Origin: CAZAQS01 sp964486825
GTDB lineage: Bacteria > Chloroflexota > Anaerolineae > Anaerolineales > UBA4823
Reading direction: 5' to 3'
Assembly (NCBI GenBank): GCA_964486825.1
Contig: CAZAQS010000080.1
Span: 1-18,619 of the forward strand
Length of the DNA: 18,619 bases
Both the position numbers and the translations under genes were made by a program. A model generated the notes under the pieces. That model was given only the letters and a program-made list of their open reading frames with translations, was not told the DNA's origin and did no database searches. Positions 7,214-13,883 of the stretch are shown in pieces (the first letter of the stretch is position 1; each line of letters starts with the position of its first letter).

Positions 7214-8428
7214 ATGAATGCAATCGCAAGGCTAAAAAAACGTTGGGCCGTCTTCTCAGTGGCAGGTTTCCTCGCCCTGTCGGGATTGTTTTTAGTGTTG
7301 TTACTACTTTGGGAACCTCGCTTTGCGATCGGCTGGGGGATAACGGCTGTACTCGGCTTTTCTTACTTGTCATGGATCTTGTGGCATAACCTTCCCAAGA
7401 ACCACAGGCCGGGTAAGGTTGATTTGCTCCCCAGCCTGGGACCTGGTAACGCTCTGACACTGATGCGAGGCGTCTTACTGGCTTTCCTGGCTGGCTTTTT
7501 GTTTTTACCTCAACCGGGCTATCCTTTAGCTTGGGTTCCTGCCTTGATTTTCACCCTTGTTATAGCAGCTGATTTCTTTGATGGTTACCTGGCTAGAGTA
7601 TCAAATCATGTCACCCGCCTGGGTGAGGCGTTAGACATGAGACTGGATGGGATAGGAATCTCGATCGCGATCTTACTGGCAATTCAATATGGGCAATTGC
7701 CAACCTGGTACCTGGTAGTTGCTTTAGCTCGCTACCTGTTCCTTTGCGGATTGTATCTACGGTCCCGGTTTGGTTACCCGAATCAAGAGCTGCCGGAAAG
7801 CGTAAGGCGCAGGGCATTTGCAGGCCTGCAGATGGGATTTGTATCCGTAATGCTTTGGCCCATATTCACGCCTCCCGGCACCTTTGTAGCAGCCATAGTA
7901 TTTGCAATCCCGTTCCTGGGTGGATTTCTCCTGGATTGGCTGATCGTTAGCGCGATCATCCCATCCACAGACAGCAGAAGATTTATGGATGCCAGGTGGC
8001 TGGTCGTGAACGGTTTCCCGGTTGCCTTGCGGTTGGTGCTTATGGCCAGCCTCATCCTATTCAGCTGGGAAAAGTTTCTTTACTACGCTGACAGGATTTC
8101 ATCTTCTATTGCTCTTGATATCTTTTCACCGGAAGTTTTTGGGATGATCAACTTCACGTTGGAAACCTTCATCATGCTCCTGTTGATCTTTGGTATTGCG
8201 GGCCGGCTGGCTTCGATAGCCGGATTACTTTTATTAGGCATTGACCAGATCTTCGGATCGCTTCAGCTGGCGCAATTTCTCCTGATCATCATTTATGTTT
8301 CTATGATCTATCTGGGTACGGGCCCTTATTCTCTGTGGAAGCCGGAGGACAGGCTGATCTTCAATAAAGTAGGTGAGGCCAGCAGAGTCTCGGTTTTAGC
8401 TAGAAGCACTGCGGAATACGGGGATTGA
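7214..8428 (+). CDS. CDP-alcohol phosphatidyltransferase family protein with C-terminal membrane extension
   Basis: Transfers a phosphatidyl or phospho-alcohol group from a CDP-activated donor, as in phospholipid synthesis, in the membrane. The signature DxxDGxxARx8Gx3Dx3D is present without deviation (D120, D123, G124, A127, R128, G137, D141, D145), preceded by NALTLMRG (79-86), the substrate-entry motif. The enzyme is 404 residues, about twice the usual length of the family. Two extra TM segments precede the catalytic core, and about 180 residues follow it with four more hydrophobic segments ending in GTGPYSLWKPED. That tail vaguely resembles DoxX-like proteins, at low confidence. The start could also be GTG 7199, five codons earlier; neither has an ideal ribosome site. 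The acceptor alcohol is not deducible. Confidence 0.9.
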   Translation: MNAIARLKKRWAVFSVAGFLALSGLFLVLLLLWEPRFAIGWGITAVLGFSYLSWILWHNLPKNHRPGKVDLLPSLGPGNALTLMRGVLLAFLAGFLFLPQPGYPLAWVPALIFTLVIAADFFDGYLARVSNHVTRLGEALDMRLDGIGISIAILLAIQYGQLPTWYLVVALARYLFLCGLYLRSRFGYPNQELPESVRRRAFAGLQMGFVSVMLWPIFTPPGTFVAAIVFAIPFLGGFLLDWLIVSAIIPSTDSRRFMDARWLVVNGFPVALRLVLMASLILFSWEKFLYYADRISSSIALDIFSPEVFGMINFTLETFIMLLLIFGIAGRLASIAGLLLLGIDQIFGSLQLAQFLLIIIYVSMIYLGTGPYSLWKPEDRLIFNKVGEASRVSVLARSTAEYGD

Positions 8429-8470
8429 TGGTCCATATACAATCAATCAACCATCTTCGAAGGAATAGAG

Positions 8471-9532
8471 ATGGGCGAGGTTACAAGTAGAGTGGCTAAA
8501 AAGAAAGGCATCCTTAAAGCAGGCAGCTTATTATTGCTTTCCATACCTTTACTATGGTGGGCGATCCGTGATATTCCCGTAGCAGATATTTACGCGACCA
8601 TCATTGGCGTTAACCCGGCTGCCTTGCTCGGCCTTGTACTGGTGAACGGATTGATCCTGTTGCTCTTAGTAGGGCGCTGGTGGCTGGTATTTTATGCCTT
8701 AGGGCACCGCTTACCCTTTCCATCCCTGGTCCTATATCGCCTGGCTGGCTTTGGCGTCTCTTATTTCACGCCAGGCCCACAGATTGGAGGTGAACCTTTC
8801 CAGGTGCATCTCCTTCAAAAACATCATCACTTGCCACGCGGGACTGCGTTGGCCGGGATAAGTGTGGATAAACTAATTGAGATGTTATTGAATTTCTCGT
8901 TCCTGTTTTTGGGGCTGATCCTGGTTTTCAAAGCTCAATTACTTTCTATTTCAGTACTAGTCCTGCCCTTATTTGCAGGACTCCTGGCCCTTCCAGTGAT
9001 CTACATGACACTCATTCAGCTTGGTATCCGCCCTATTTCGTTGTTATTGATGAAACTATCTATTCCGGACCAGTGGATGTCTACTTTCGCTCGTATCCGA
9101 GACCATGTGTTCTCGGCAGAAGAGCAGGTAGCTTCTTTCGTCTCTAAAAATCCACGCTATTTGTTGGGAGCCTTAAGCCTGTCATTCATCACCTGGGCTT
9201 TAATGATATTCGAATACTGGCTCACCTTGCGTCTTTTTGGGGTTCGGTTGGAGCTAACCCAGGTTATCCTCATGCTGACTGCCGCCCGAGTAGCCTTCTT
9301 GATGCCTGTGCCAGCCGGGCTGGGCGCTTTAGAAGCAGGGCAAGTAGCGGCAATGCAGATTCTGGGGTTAGAGCCCACTCTGGGCATCAGCGTAAGCCTG
9401 CTGATTCGAGCCCGTGATTTTACGCTTGGCAGCCTGGGTTTATGGCTGGGGGGATTTTCAGCCAGTTCACCCAGATCACCATCGGGGGTACAAGCAGTTC
9501 CAATTCCATTGGAGAGGAGTGATAAAGTATGA
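8471..9532 (+). CDS. Flippase-like lysylphosphatidylglycerol synthase TM-domain protein (UPF0104 type)
   Basis: 353 residues, almost entirely hydrophobic with about eight membrane segments. The family blocks GRWWLVFYALG (68-78), SYFTPGPQIGGEPFQ (97-111) and SVDKLIEMLLN (131-141) match the LPG_synthase_TM/UPF0104 integral membrane family, whose best-known member is the flippase half of MprF. There is no C-terminal aminoacyl-transferase domain, so it is the stand-alone form. The usual inference is lipid translocation or membrane lipid modification; the actual substrate is unknown. AAGGAAT lies about 8 nt before ATG 8471. Its stop overlaps the next start by 4 nt (ATGA), and the phosphatidyltransferase ends 42 nt upstream, so they are probably one operon. 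Confidence 0.87.
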   Translation: MGEVTSRVAKKKGILKAGSLLLLSIPLLWWAIRDIPVADIYATIIGVNPAALLGLVLVNGLILLLLVGRWWLVFYALGHRLPFPSLVLYRLAGFGVSYFTPGPQIGGEPFQVHLLQKHHHLPRGTALAGISVDKLIEMLLNFSFLFLGLILVFKAQLLSISVLVLPLFAGLLALPVIYMTLIQLGIRPISLLLMKLSIPDQWMSTFARIRDHVFSAEEQVASFVSKNPRYLLGALSLSFITWALMIFEYWLTLRLFGVRLELTQVILMLTAARVAFLMPVPAGLGALEAGQVAAMQILGLEPTLGISVSLLIRARDFTLGSLGLWLGGFSASSPRSPSGVQAVPIPLERSDKV

Positions 9533-9882
9533 GCACGAAACAACTTCAAGCCAACGAAACCAGCTTCGGATTGCTTCAGGCGATCATCCTGCTGTTAGGC
9601 CTGGCAACCGCTGCCATTCATGGGATCCTATTGAATATCATGATGGGAGGAGTGGACCCACTCTTCACGCTCAACGGGATCGGTTACCTGGTGTTGATCG
9701 CTGCCTATTTCCTGCCCCAATTCAGCAAATATCGAGGGCTCGTTCGATGGGCTCTCATAGTCTTTACTGCCGTTACCATAATTGCATGGCTTTTTTTGGG
9801 CGCCCGTGAAATTCTCGGCTACGTGACAAAGTTGATCGAGGTTGGCCTGATCGTGGCTTTGTTCCTGGATAGCAGGCAGTAG
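9529..9882 (+). CDS. Small four-TM membrane protein, unknown function
   Basis: 117 residues with four predicted membrane helices (about 15-40, 47-63, 71-92, 94-114) and short charged loops. Conserved-looking residues are AIHGILLNIMMGG (28-40), LNGIGYL (48-54) and GYVTKLIEVGL (97-107). I do not recognise a named family; proteins of this shape occur as uncharacterised membrane proteins in Chloroflexota and archaea. It begins inside the stop of the flippase-like gene (ATGA) and has GAGGAG about 9 nt upstream, so co-expression and perhaps partnership with that protein is likely. Confidence 0.75.
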   Translation: MSTKQLQANETSFGLLQAIILLLGLATAAIHGILLNIMMGGVDPLFTLNGIGYLVLIAAYFLPQFSKYRGLVRWALIVFTAVTIIAWLFLGAREILGYVTKLIEVGLIVALFLDSRQ

Positions 9883-9886
9883 AATC

Positions 9887-9895
9887 TGGTATAGT
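9887..9895 (+). promoter_or_regulatory. Extended -10 promoter candidate for the ribA block
   Basis: TGG-TATAGT matches the extended -10 consensus TGnTATAnT, with no clear -35, as extended -10 promoters allow. It lies about 80 nt before the ribA start. No FMN riboswitch is recognisable in the leader. Confidence 0.4.
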
Positions 9896-9974
9896 ACAAT
9901 CCCCATGATTCCAATGCTTAGGGGCGCATATCAGAGCGTAGTCTCATCAGGGTGAGTGGGGGCTAGGATAAAAT

Positions 9975-10601
9975 ATGGCCAATAATTTGAATGTAAAAAA
10001 GATGGTTAGCACGCGCATACCGACCGCACAGGGAGAGTTCCAGCTCTGCCTTTACAAAAACAACCTTGACAAAAAGGACCACCTGGCTTTGGTCCAGGGT
10101 GAGGTAATAGGAAAATCGGATGTCTTGGTACGCGTCCACTCAGAATGTTTTACCGGGGATGTCCTGGGTTCCCGGCGCTGTGACTGTGGTGAGCAGTTGC
10201 AGAATTCAATGGGGATGATTGCGCAACAAGGAGAAGGGATTCTGATTTACCTGCGCCAGGAAGGGCGCGGTATTGGTTTACTTGAAAAATTACGCGCCTA
10301 TAACCTCCAGGATGAGGGATATGACACAGTCGAGGCTAACCTTCTCTTAGGCCACCAGGCTGATGAGCGTGACTATACTATTGCAGCACGAATTTTGCAG
10401 GATTTGGGGGTCCAATCAGTGCGCTTGATTACGAACAATCCCCTTAAAATCCAGGATCTACAGAAGCTGAATTTGGTGGTATCCGAGCGTGTACCCATCC
10501 TACCCACGGTCAACGGGGATAATGCTGATTATCTCTTTACAAAAGAAAGGCGGATGAACCATTTGCTGAACTTACCCCCTGTTGATTACGAGATCCACTA
10601 A
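9975..10601 (+). CDS. ribA: GTP cyclohydrolase II
   Basis: Converts GTP to 2,5-diamino-6-ribosylamino-4(3H)-pyrimidinone 5'-phosphate, formate and pyrophosphate, the first step of riboflavin synthesis and of some specialised pathways. 208 residues, close to the roughly 200 of E. coli RibA. The zinc site is complete (C58, C69, C71 in HSECFTGDVLGSRRCDCG), and the substrate loops RQEGRGIGL (94-102) and DERDY (130-134) are intact. This is the monofunctional form with no fused RibB (DHBP synthase) domain. AGGA lies 6 nt before ATG 9975. The stop is directly followed by the reductase gene. With no ribB, ribE or ribH nearby, it need not belong to the riboflavin pathway here. Confidence 0.95.
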   Translation: MANNLNVKKMVSTRIPTAQGEFQLCLYKNNLDKKDHLALVQGEVIGKSDVLVRVHSECFTGDVLGSRRCDCGEQLQNSMGMIAQQGEGILIYLRQEGRGIGLLEKLRAYNLQDEGYDTVEANLLLGHQADERDYTIAARILQDLGVQSVRLITNNPLKIQDLQKLNLVVSERVPILPTVNGDNADYLFTKERRMNHLLNLPPVDYEIH

Positions 10602-10602
10602 C

Positions 10603-11295
10603 GTGTTTACTCCGGTCGAAACCTGGCTCTTGGAGGCAAAAGAGCATCGAGTACGGACCGGTCGACCGTATGTCACACTTAGCTGGGCGCAAAGCATCGA
10701 TGGGAGTATCAGCACACGCCGTGAGGCAGCTCTGCCGATTAGTGGAAAGGCGAGCCTGCAAATGACACACGAATTGAGGACCGTACACGAAGCTATCACG
10801 GTTGGCATCGGCACTATTTTAGCCGATGATCCCCTGCTTACTGTGCGCCTGGTGGAGGGCAAAGATCCCCAGGCAGTTATACTTGACAGTCACCTGGACT
10901 TTCCAGTACAGGCACGCTTATTAGAGAACCCCGCTCCCCCATGGATTGCAACCTTAAATTCTGCCGATCGGGAAAAGGAGGCATATCTTACATCTCGTGG
11001 CGTGCGGGTACTTCGCTTGCCTCCAGATGCCACAGGCCGGGTAGATCTATTTGCCTTCCTGGACCGGTTGGCAACGTACGACATCAACAGCGTCCTTGTA
11101 GAAGGGGGCGCCAGGGTAATCACCAGTTTCCTAGTATGCCAATTGGTAGACCGGGTTGTGGTCACAATAAGCCCAATTTTCGTAGGAGGCTTGCATGTCC
11201 TGGAGGGGTTGTTATCTCCGATGCCCAGGTTGAAAGAAGTTGGTTCCGCCCGCCTAGGAGAGGATCTGATCGTATGGGGTGCTCCTGAATGGTAA
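10603..11295 (+). CDS. Stand-alone RibD C-terminal-type reductase (dihydrofolate-reductase fold)
   Basis: 230 residues with only the reductase half of RibD; the CDA-like deaminase with its zinc HxE/PCxxC site is absent. Family blocks: RPYVTLSWAQSIDGSIS (21-37), ISGKAS (46-51), the NADPH-loop GIGTILADDPLLTVR (68-82), SVLVEGGARVITSFL (163-177) and ISPIFVGG (189-196). The family reduces the ribosyl group of the RibA product to ribityl with NADPH, and stand-alone versions occur in archaea and fungi, which reduce before deaminating. GTG 10603 is preferred because it sits one base after the ribA stop; an in-frame TTG at 10582 would add seven residues. It overlaps the next gene by 7 nt. Whether it serves riboflavin or a dedicated pathway is open. 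Confidence 0.88.
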   Translation: MFTPVETWLLEAKEHRVRTGRPYVTLSWAQSIDGSISTRREAALPISGKASLQMTHELRTVHEAITVGIGTILADDPLLTVRLVEGKDPQAVILDSHLDFPVQARLLENPAPPWIATLNSADREKEAYLTSRGVRVLRLPPDATGRVDLFAFLDRLATYDINSVLVEGGARVITSFLVCQLVDRVVVTISPIFVGGLHVLEGLLSPMPRLKEVGSARLGEDLIVWGAPEW

Positions 11296-12317
11296 GTAAG
11301 CTCAAGCGCAAGGTTGTCTCCTTCAACGCCCCAAGAGAGATCCGGGTCCAGGAAGAAGAACTGCAGGCTCCAGGGCCTGGTCAGGTGTTGGTAAAAGCAT
11401 TGCTCTCAGGGATCAGTACGGGAACAGAAATGCTGGTCTACCGGGGTCAATTCCCGGTAGGAATTGCCGTTGACGCGAGCATCCCTGGTATGGCAAGCAC
11501 ATTTGCATATCCACTGAAATACGGCTATTCTATGGTAGGGGAGGTGGTGGAAGCCGGGTCCGAAGTCGATCCTGCCTGGGTGGGGAAGCTGGTTTTTGCC
11601 TTCCATTCACACGAAAGCTATTTCGCCAGCCCACCCCAAGAACTTCACCCCTTGCCAAATGGAATATCCATAGAGGAGGCTGTCTTCCTCCCGAATATGG
11701 AAACAGCGATCAACTTTTTACTTGATAGTCGCCCACTTATTGGAGAAAAAGTAGTCGTTTTCGGTCAAGGCATGGTTGGCTTGCTGACGACAGCCGTGCT
11801 TGCGCGTTTCCCATTATCATGCCTGGTCACCCTGGATCGCATTCCGATTCGGCGAGAATATTCACTAGAGCTCGGCGCCAATTTAAGCTTAGACCCTGCC
11901 CATCCTGACCTTTCCCATGAGCTCAAGGATCTCATGCCGACTGGCGCAGACCTTGTTTTCGAGCTCTCGGGTCATCCCGAAGTACTAAACCAGGCTCTCG
12001 AGATATGCTCCTATTCAGGCCGGATAATGGTTGGCTCCTGGTATGGGAACAAACGCGAAGCATTGGATCTCGGGGGACGATTTCACCGGGACCGAATTAA
12101 CTTGGTCAGCAGCCAGGTCAGCAGCATAGACCCTAGCCTGGCAGGAAGGTGGGACAAGGCGCGCCGCCTGCAGGTTGCATGGGAAGCCTTGGCTTCTGTC
12201 CGGCCTTCCCGTTTTATTACCCACCGCTTTCCGGTGGATGATGCTGCTCAAGCCTACCAGTTGCTAGATCAAGAATCCGGTGCGGTGGTCCAGGTGGTAT
12301 TGGAATATCCAGTTTAA
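11289..12317 (+). CDS. Medium-chain dehydrogenase/reductase (alcohol-dehydrogenase fold) lacking the catalytic zinc Cys
   Basis: 342 residues of the MDR superfamily. The N-terminal GroES-like half has APGPGQVLVKALLSGIS (27-43) and YGYSMVGEVVEAGSEV (78-93). The nucleotide-binding half has VVVFGQGMVGLL (155-166) and a following TLDR with D183, which favours NAD(H) over NADP(H). At the usual GxCGTD position the sequence is SGISTGTE (40-47), so the catalytic Cys is missing; the four-Cys structural zinc lobe is also missing. His106 and His108 lie near the other zinc-ligand position. This resembles MDR branches such as BchC-like and other non-zinc reductases. It likely oxidises or reduces an alcohol or carbonyl on the cluster's intermediate; the substrate is unknown. 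Overlap of 7 nt with the reductase gene indicates coupled expression. Confidence 0.85.
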   Translation: MVSKLKRKVVSFNAPREIRVQEEELQAPGPGQVLVKALLSGISTGTEMLVYRGQFPVGIAVDASIPGMASTFAYPLKYGYSMVGEVVEAGSEVDPAWVGKLVFAFHSHESYFASPPQELHPLPNGISIEEAVFLPNMETAINFLLDSRPLIGEKVVVFGQGMVGLLTTAVLARFPLSCLVTLDRIPIRREYSLELGANLSLDPAHPDLSHELKDLMPTGADLVFELSGHPEVLNQALEICSYSGRIMVGSWYGNKREALDLGGRFHRDRINLVSSQVSSIDPSLAGRWDKARRLQVAWEALASVRPSRFITHRFPVDDAAQAYQLLDQESGAVVQVVLEYPV

Positions 12318-12407
12318 GGAAATGGCGATTTTTATAAGACAGGGGAAGGATCCTGCTTGTGGAGAGATCTCGTTCGGAAAAAGAATAGCACTACAGAAAG
12401 GAAAAGA

Positions 12408-12785
12408 ATGTACACGATTGCAGTCAAGCGCGATTTTATTGCCCGGCACTACCTGATCGGAGGAGATTGGGGACTCGAAAATCACGAGCACGCCCACCAC
12501 TACCAGTTTGAAGTTCAGATCGAAGGTACGAAACTTGACGGACATGGCTACCTGGTGGATATCGTAGATATTGAAGGCAGACTGGAATCGATGGTGAACC
12601 GGTACCGGGATCAGGTCCTTAATGACTTGCCCCAGTTTGAAGGGCTGAATCCGAGCATCGAGCATTTCGCGCGCATCCTCTCGGATGAGTTCCTGTCCGG
12701 TATGGAAACCAGCTCACTTGAAGCAGTTACGGTAAAAATTTGGGAGAATGAAATTGCCTGGGCTTCATTCCGCCGGGAATGCTGA
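12408..12785 (+). CDS. PTPS/QueD-fold protein with altered active site
   Basis: 125 residues, the normal size for 6-pyruvoyl/6-carboxytetrahydropterin synthases (T-fold). The zinc triad is kept: H14 in FIARHYL, H28 and H30 in HAHHYQFEV (the HGHNY block). VDIVDIEG (50-57) matches the VDFxxLK block, LNDLPQFEGLNPSIEHFA (71-88) the LNDxPxxxNPTxE block, and E113 the pterin-anchoring Glu. The catalytic Cys four residues before the HGH is Glu24, and the Asp-His catalytic pair before LND reads RDQ (67-69), so the His is gone. It therefore probably does not catalyse the QueD or sepiapterin-pathway reaction as such. ATG 12408 follows AAGGA by 5 nt; an upstream in-frame TTG 12357 is less likely. A 90-nt gap precedes it. 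Confidence 0.86.
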   Translation: MYTIAVKRDFIARHYLIGGDWGLENHEHAHHYQFEVQIEGTKLDGHGYLVDIVDIEGRLESMVNRYRDQVLNDLPQFEGLNPSIEHFARILSDEFLSGMETSSLEAVTVKIWENEIAWASFRREC

Positions 12786-12803
12786 CCTTTCCAAAAGGTT
12801 TTT
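12785..12803 (+). promoter_or_regulatory. Small hairpin covering the ribosome site of the glycosyltransferase gene
   Basis: ACCTTT (12785-12790) pairs with AAAGGT (12794-12799) around a CCA loop, followed by TTTT and the ATG at 12804. The AAAGG needed for ribosome binding is in the stem, and the stem begins at the last base of the upstream stop codon. Ribosomes finishing the PTPS-like gene would open it, giving translational coupling. It could also act as a weak terminator. Confidence 0.35.
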
Positions 12804-13883
12804 ATGAGGATTGGCTTACTCATTTATGGCAGCTTGAACTCCCAGTCGGGGGGCTATCTCTACGACCGGAAACTGGTCGAACACCTACTCGAGCAGGGGG
12901 ACCAGGTTGAGATTATTTCCTTGACGCCAGGAAGTTACGCTCGCAACCTGGCTGATAACTTCTCTAAATCTCTCGTCGAGTGCTTGAAATCCCTGCATCT
13001 AGATATCCTCCTGCAAGATGAATTAAACCACCCATCCTTGTTTTTGCTAAACAGTCGTTTACGGAACCAGGTCGATTTCCCAATCGTTTCGATTGTCCAT
13101 CACCTTCGTTGCAGTGAGGGTTTTCCTACCTGGCAGAATCTATTCTATACCTGGATAGAAAAGAAATATCTGTCTTCTGTGGACGGCTTTGTTTTTAATA
13201 GCCGCGCAACAAGACAAAAAGTGGAATCAATCACGGGCAAGACAACAAGACCGGCCCTTGTCGCTTTCCCTGCCGGAGATCGCCTCCGCCCGGCAATTTC
13301 TGATGTTCAAATTCGCCAGCGCGCTTTCCAGTCCGGTCCATTACGCATTATTTTCGTTGGAAATTTGATTCCCCGGAAAAACCTTCCAACTCTTATACAA
13401 GCTCTGAGCCAGCTTTCGGATTGCTCCTGGTCTTTGTCGGTTGTCGGGAGACCTGATATCGCTCCAAAGTACACCCACCAGATTCAACACCTGGTTGAGC
13501 AGAATAAAATTGTTGACCAGGTAAAATTCCATGGATCTATCCCTGACAGGAAACTGGTAGATCACTTATTTGAAAGTCATGTCCTGGTAATACCATCTAC
13601 ATATGAAGGATACGGAATCGCCTACCTGGAGGGAATGGGCTTCGGCCTCCCTGCCATCGGTACCACTGCTGGGGGAGCTGGGGAGATCATTGAGCATGGA
13701 AAGAACGGTTATCTCATCCAACCACACGATACCACTCATCTGTCTGCCTACTTGCGGCGGCTGGTTGAAAACCGCTCACTGCTAGCAGAGATGGGAATCG
13801 CTGCCAGGCTGCGCTATTCCAGGCATCCTACCTGGGAAAAAACCATGGGCCGCATCAGGCGCTTTCTACATACCCTGTCATGA
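12804..13883 (+). CDS. Glycosyltransferase family 4 (GT-B) protein
   Basis: 359 residues with no membrane segment, a retaining GT-B enzyme that uses a nucleotide-activated sugar. The N-terminal acceptor half begins MRIGLLIYGSLNSQSGGYLYDRKLVEHL. The linker and donor half carries IIFVGNLIPRKNLPTLIQAL (182-201) and the E-x7-E donor motif EGYGIAYLE (268-276), followed by GLPAIGTTAGGAGEII (281-296). The start at 12804 is 18 nt after the PTPS-like gene, and the stop overlaps the methyltransferase by 4 nt (ATGA). GT4 enzymes usually glycosylate lipids, polysaccharides or small molecules. Next to a PTPS-fold gene, a pterin-like acceptor is an attractive guess, since pteridine glycosides made by dedicated glycosyltransferases are known in cyanobacteria and green sulfur bacteria. 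Confidence 0.92.
   Translation: MRIGLLIYGSLNSQSGGYLYDRKLVEHLLEQGDQVEIISLTPGSYARNLADNFSKSLVECLKSLHLDILLQDELNHPSLFLLNSRLRNQVDFPIVSIVHHLRCSEGFPTWQNLFYTWIEKKYLSSVDGFVFNSRATRQKVESITGKTTRPALVAFPAGDRLRPAISDVQIRQRAFQSGPLRIIFVGNLIPRKNLPTLIQALSQLSDCSWSLSVVGRPDIAPKYTHQIQHLVEQNKIVDQVKFHGSIPDRKLVDHLFESHVLVIPSTYEGYGIAYLEGMGFGLPAIGTTAGGAGEIIEHGKNGYLIQPHDTTHLSAYLRRLVENRSLLAEMGIAARLRYSRHPTWEKTMGRIRRFLHTLS

Noticed and set aside
9883..9974. Possible FMN riboswitch before ribA
   Set aside because: None of the conserved RFN blocks (such as the GGGGCAGGGTGAAA element) is present and the spacer is too short.
9975..11295. Ordinary riboflavin operon
   Set aside because: Only ribA and a reductase are present; the deaminase, ribB, ribE and ribH are absent and the next genes belong to other families. 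It is kept only as the alternative explanation for these two genes.
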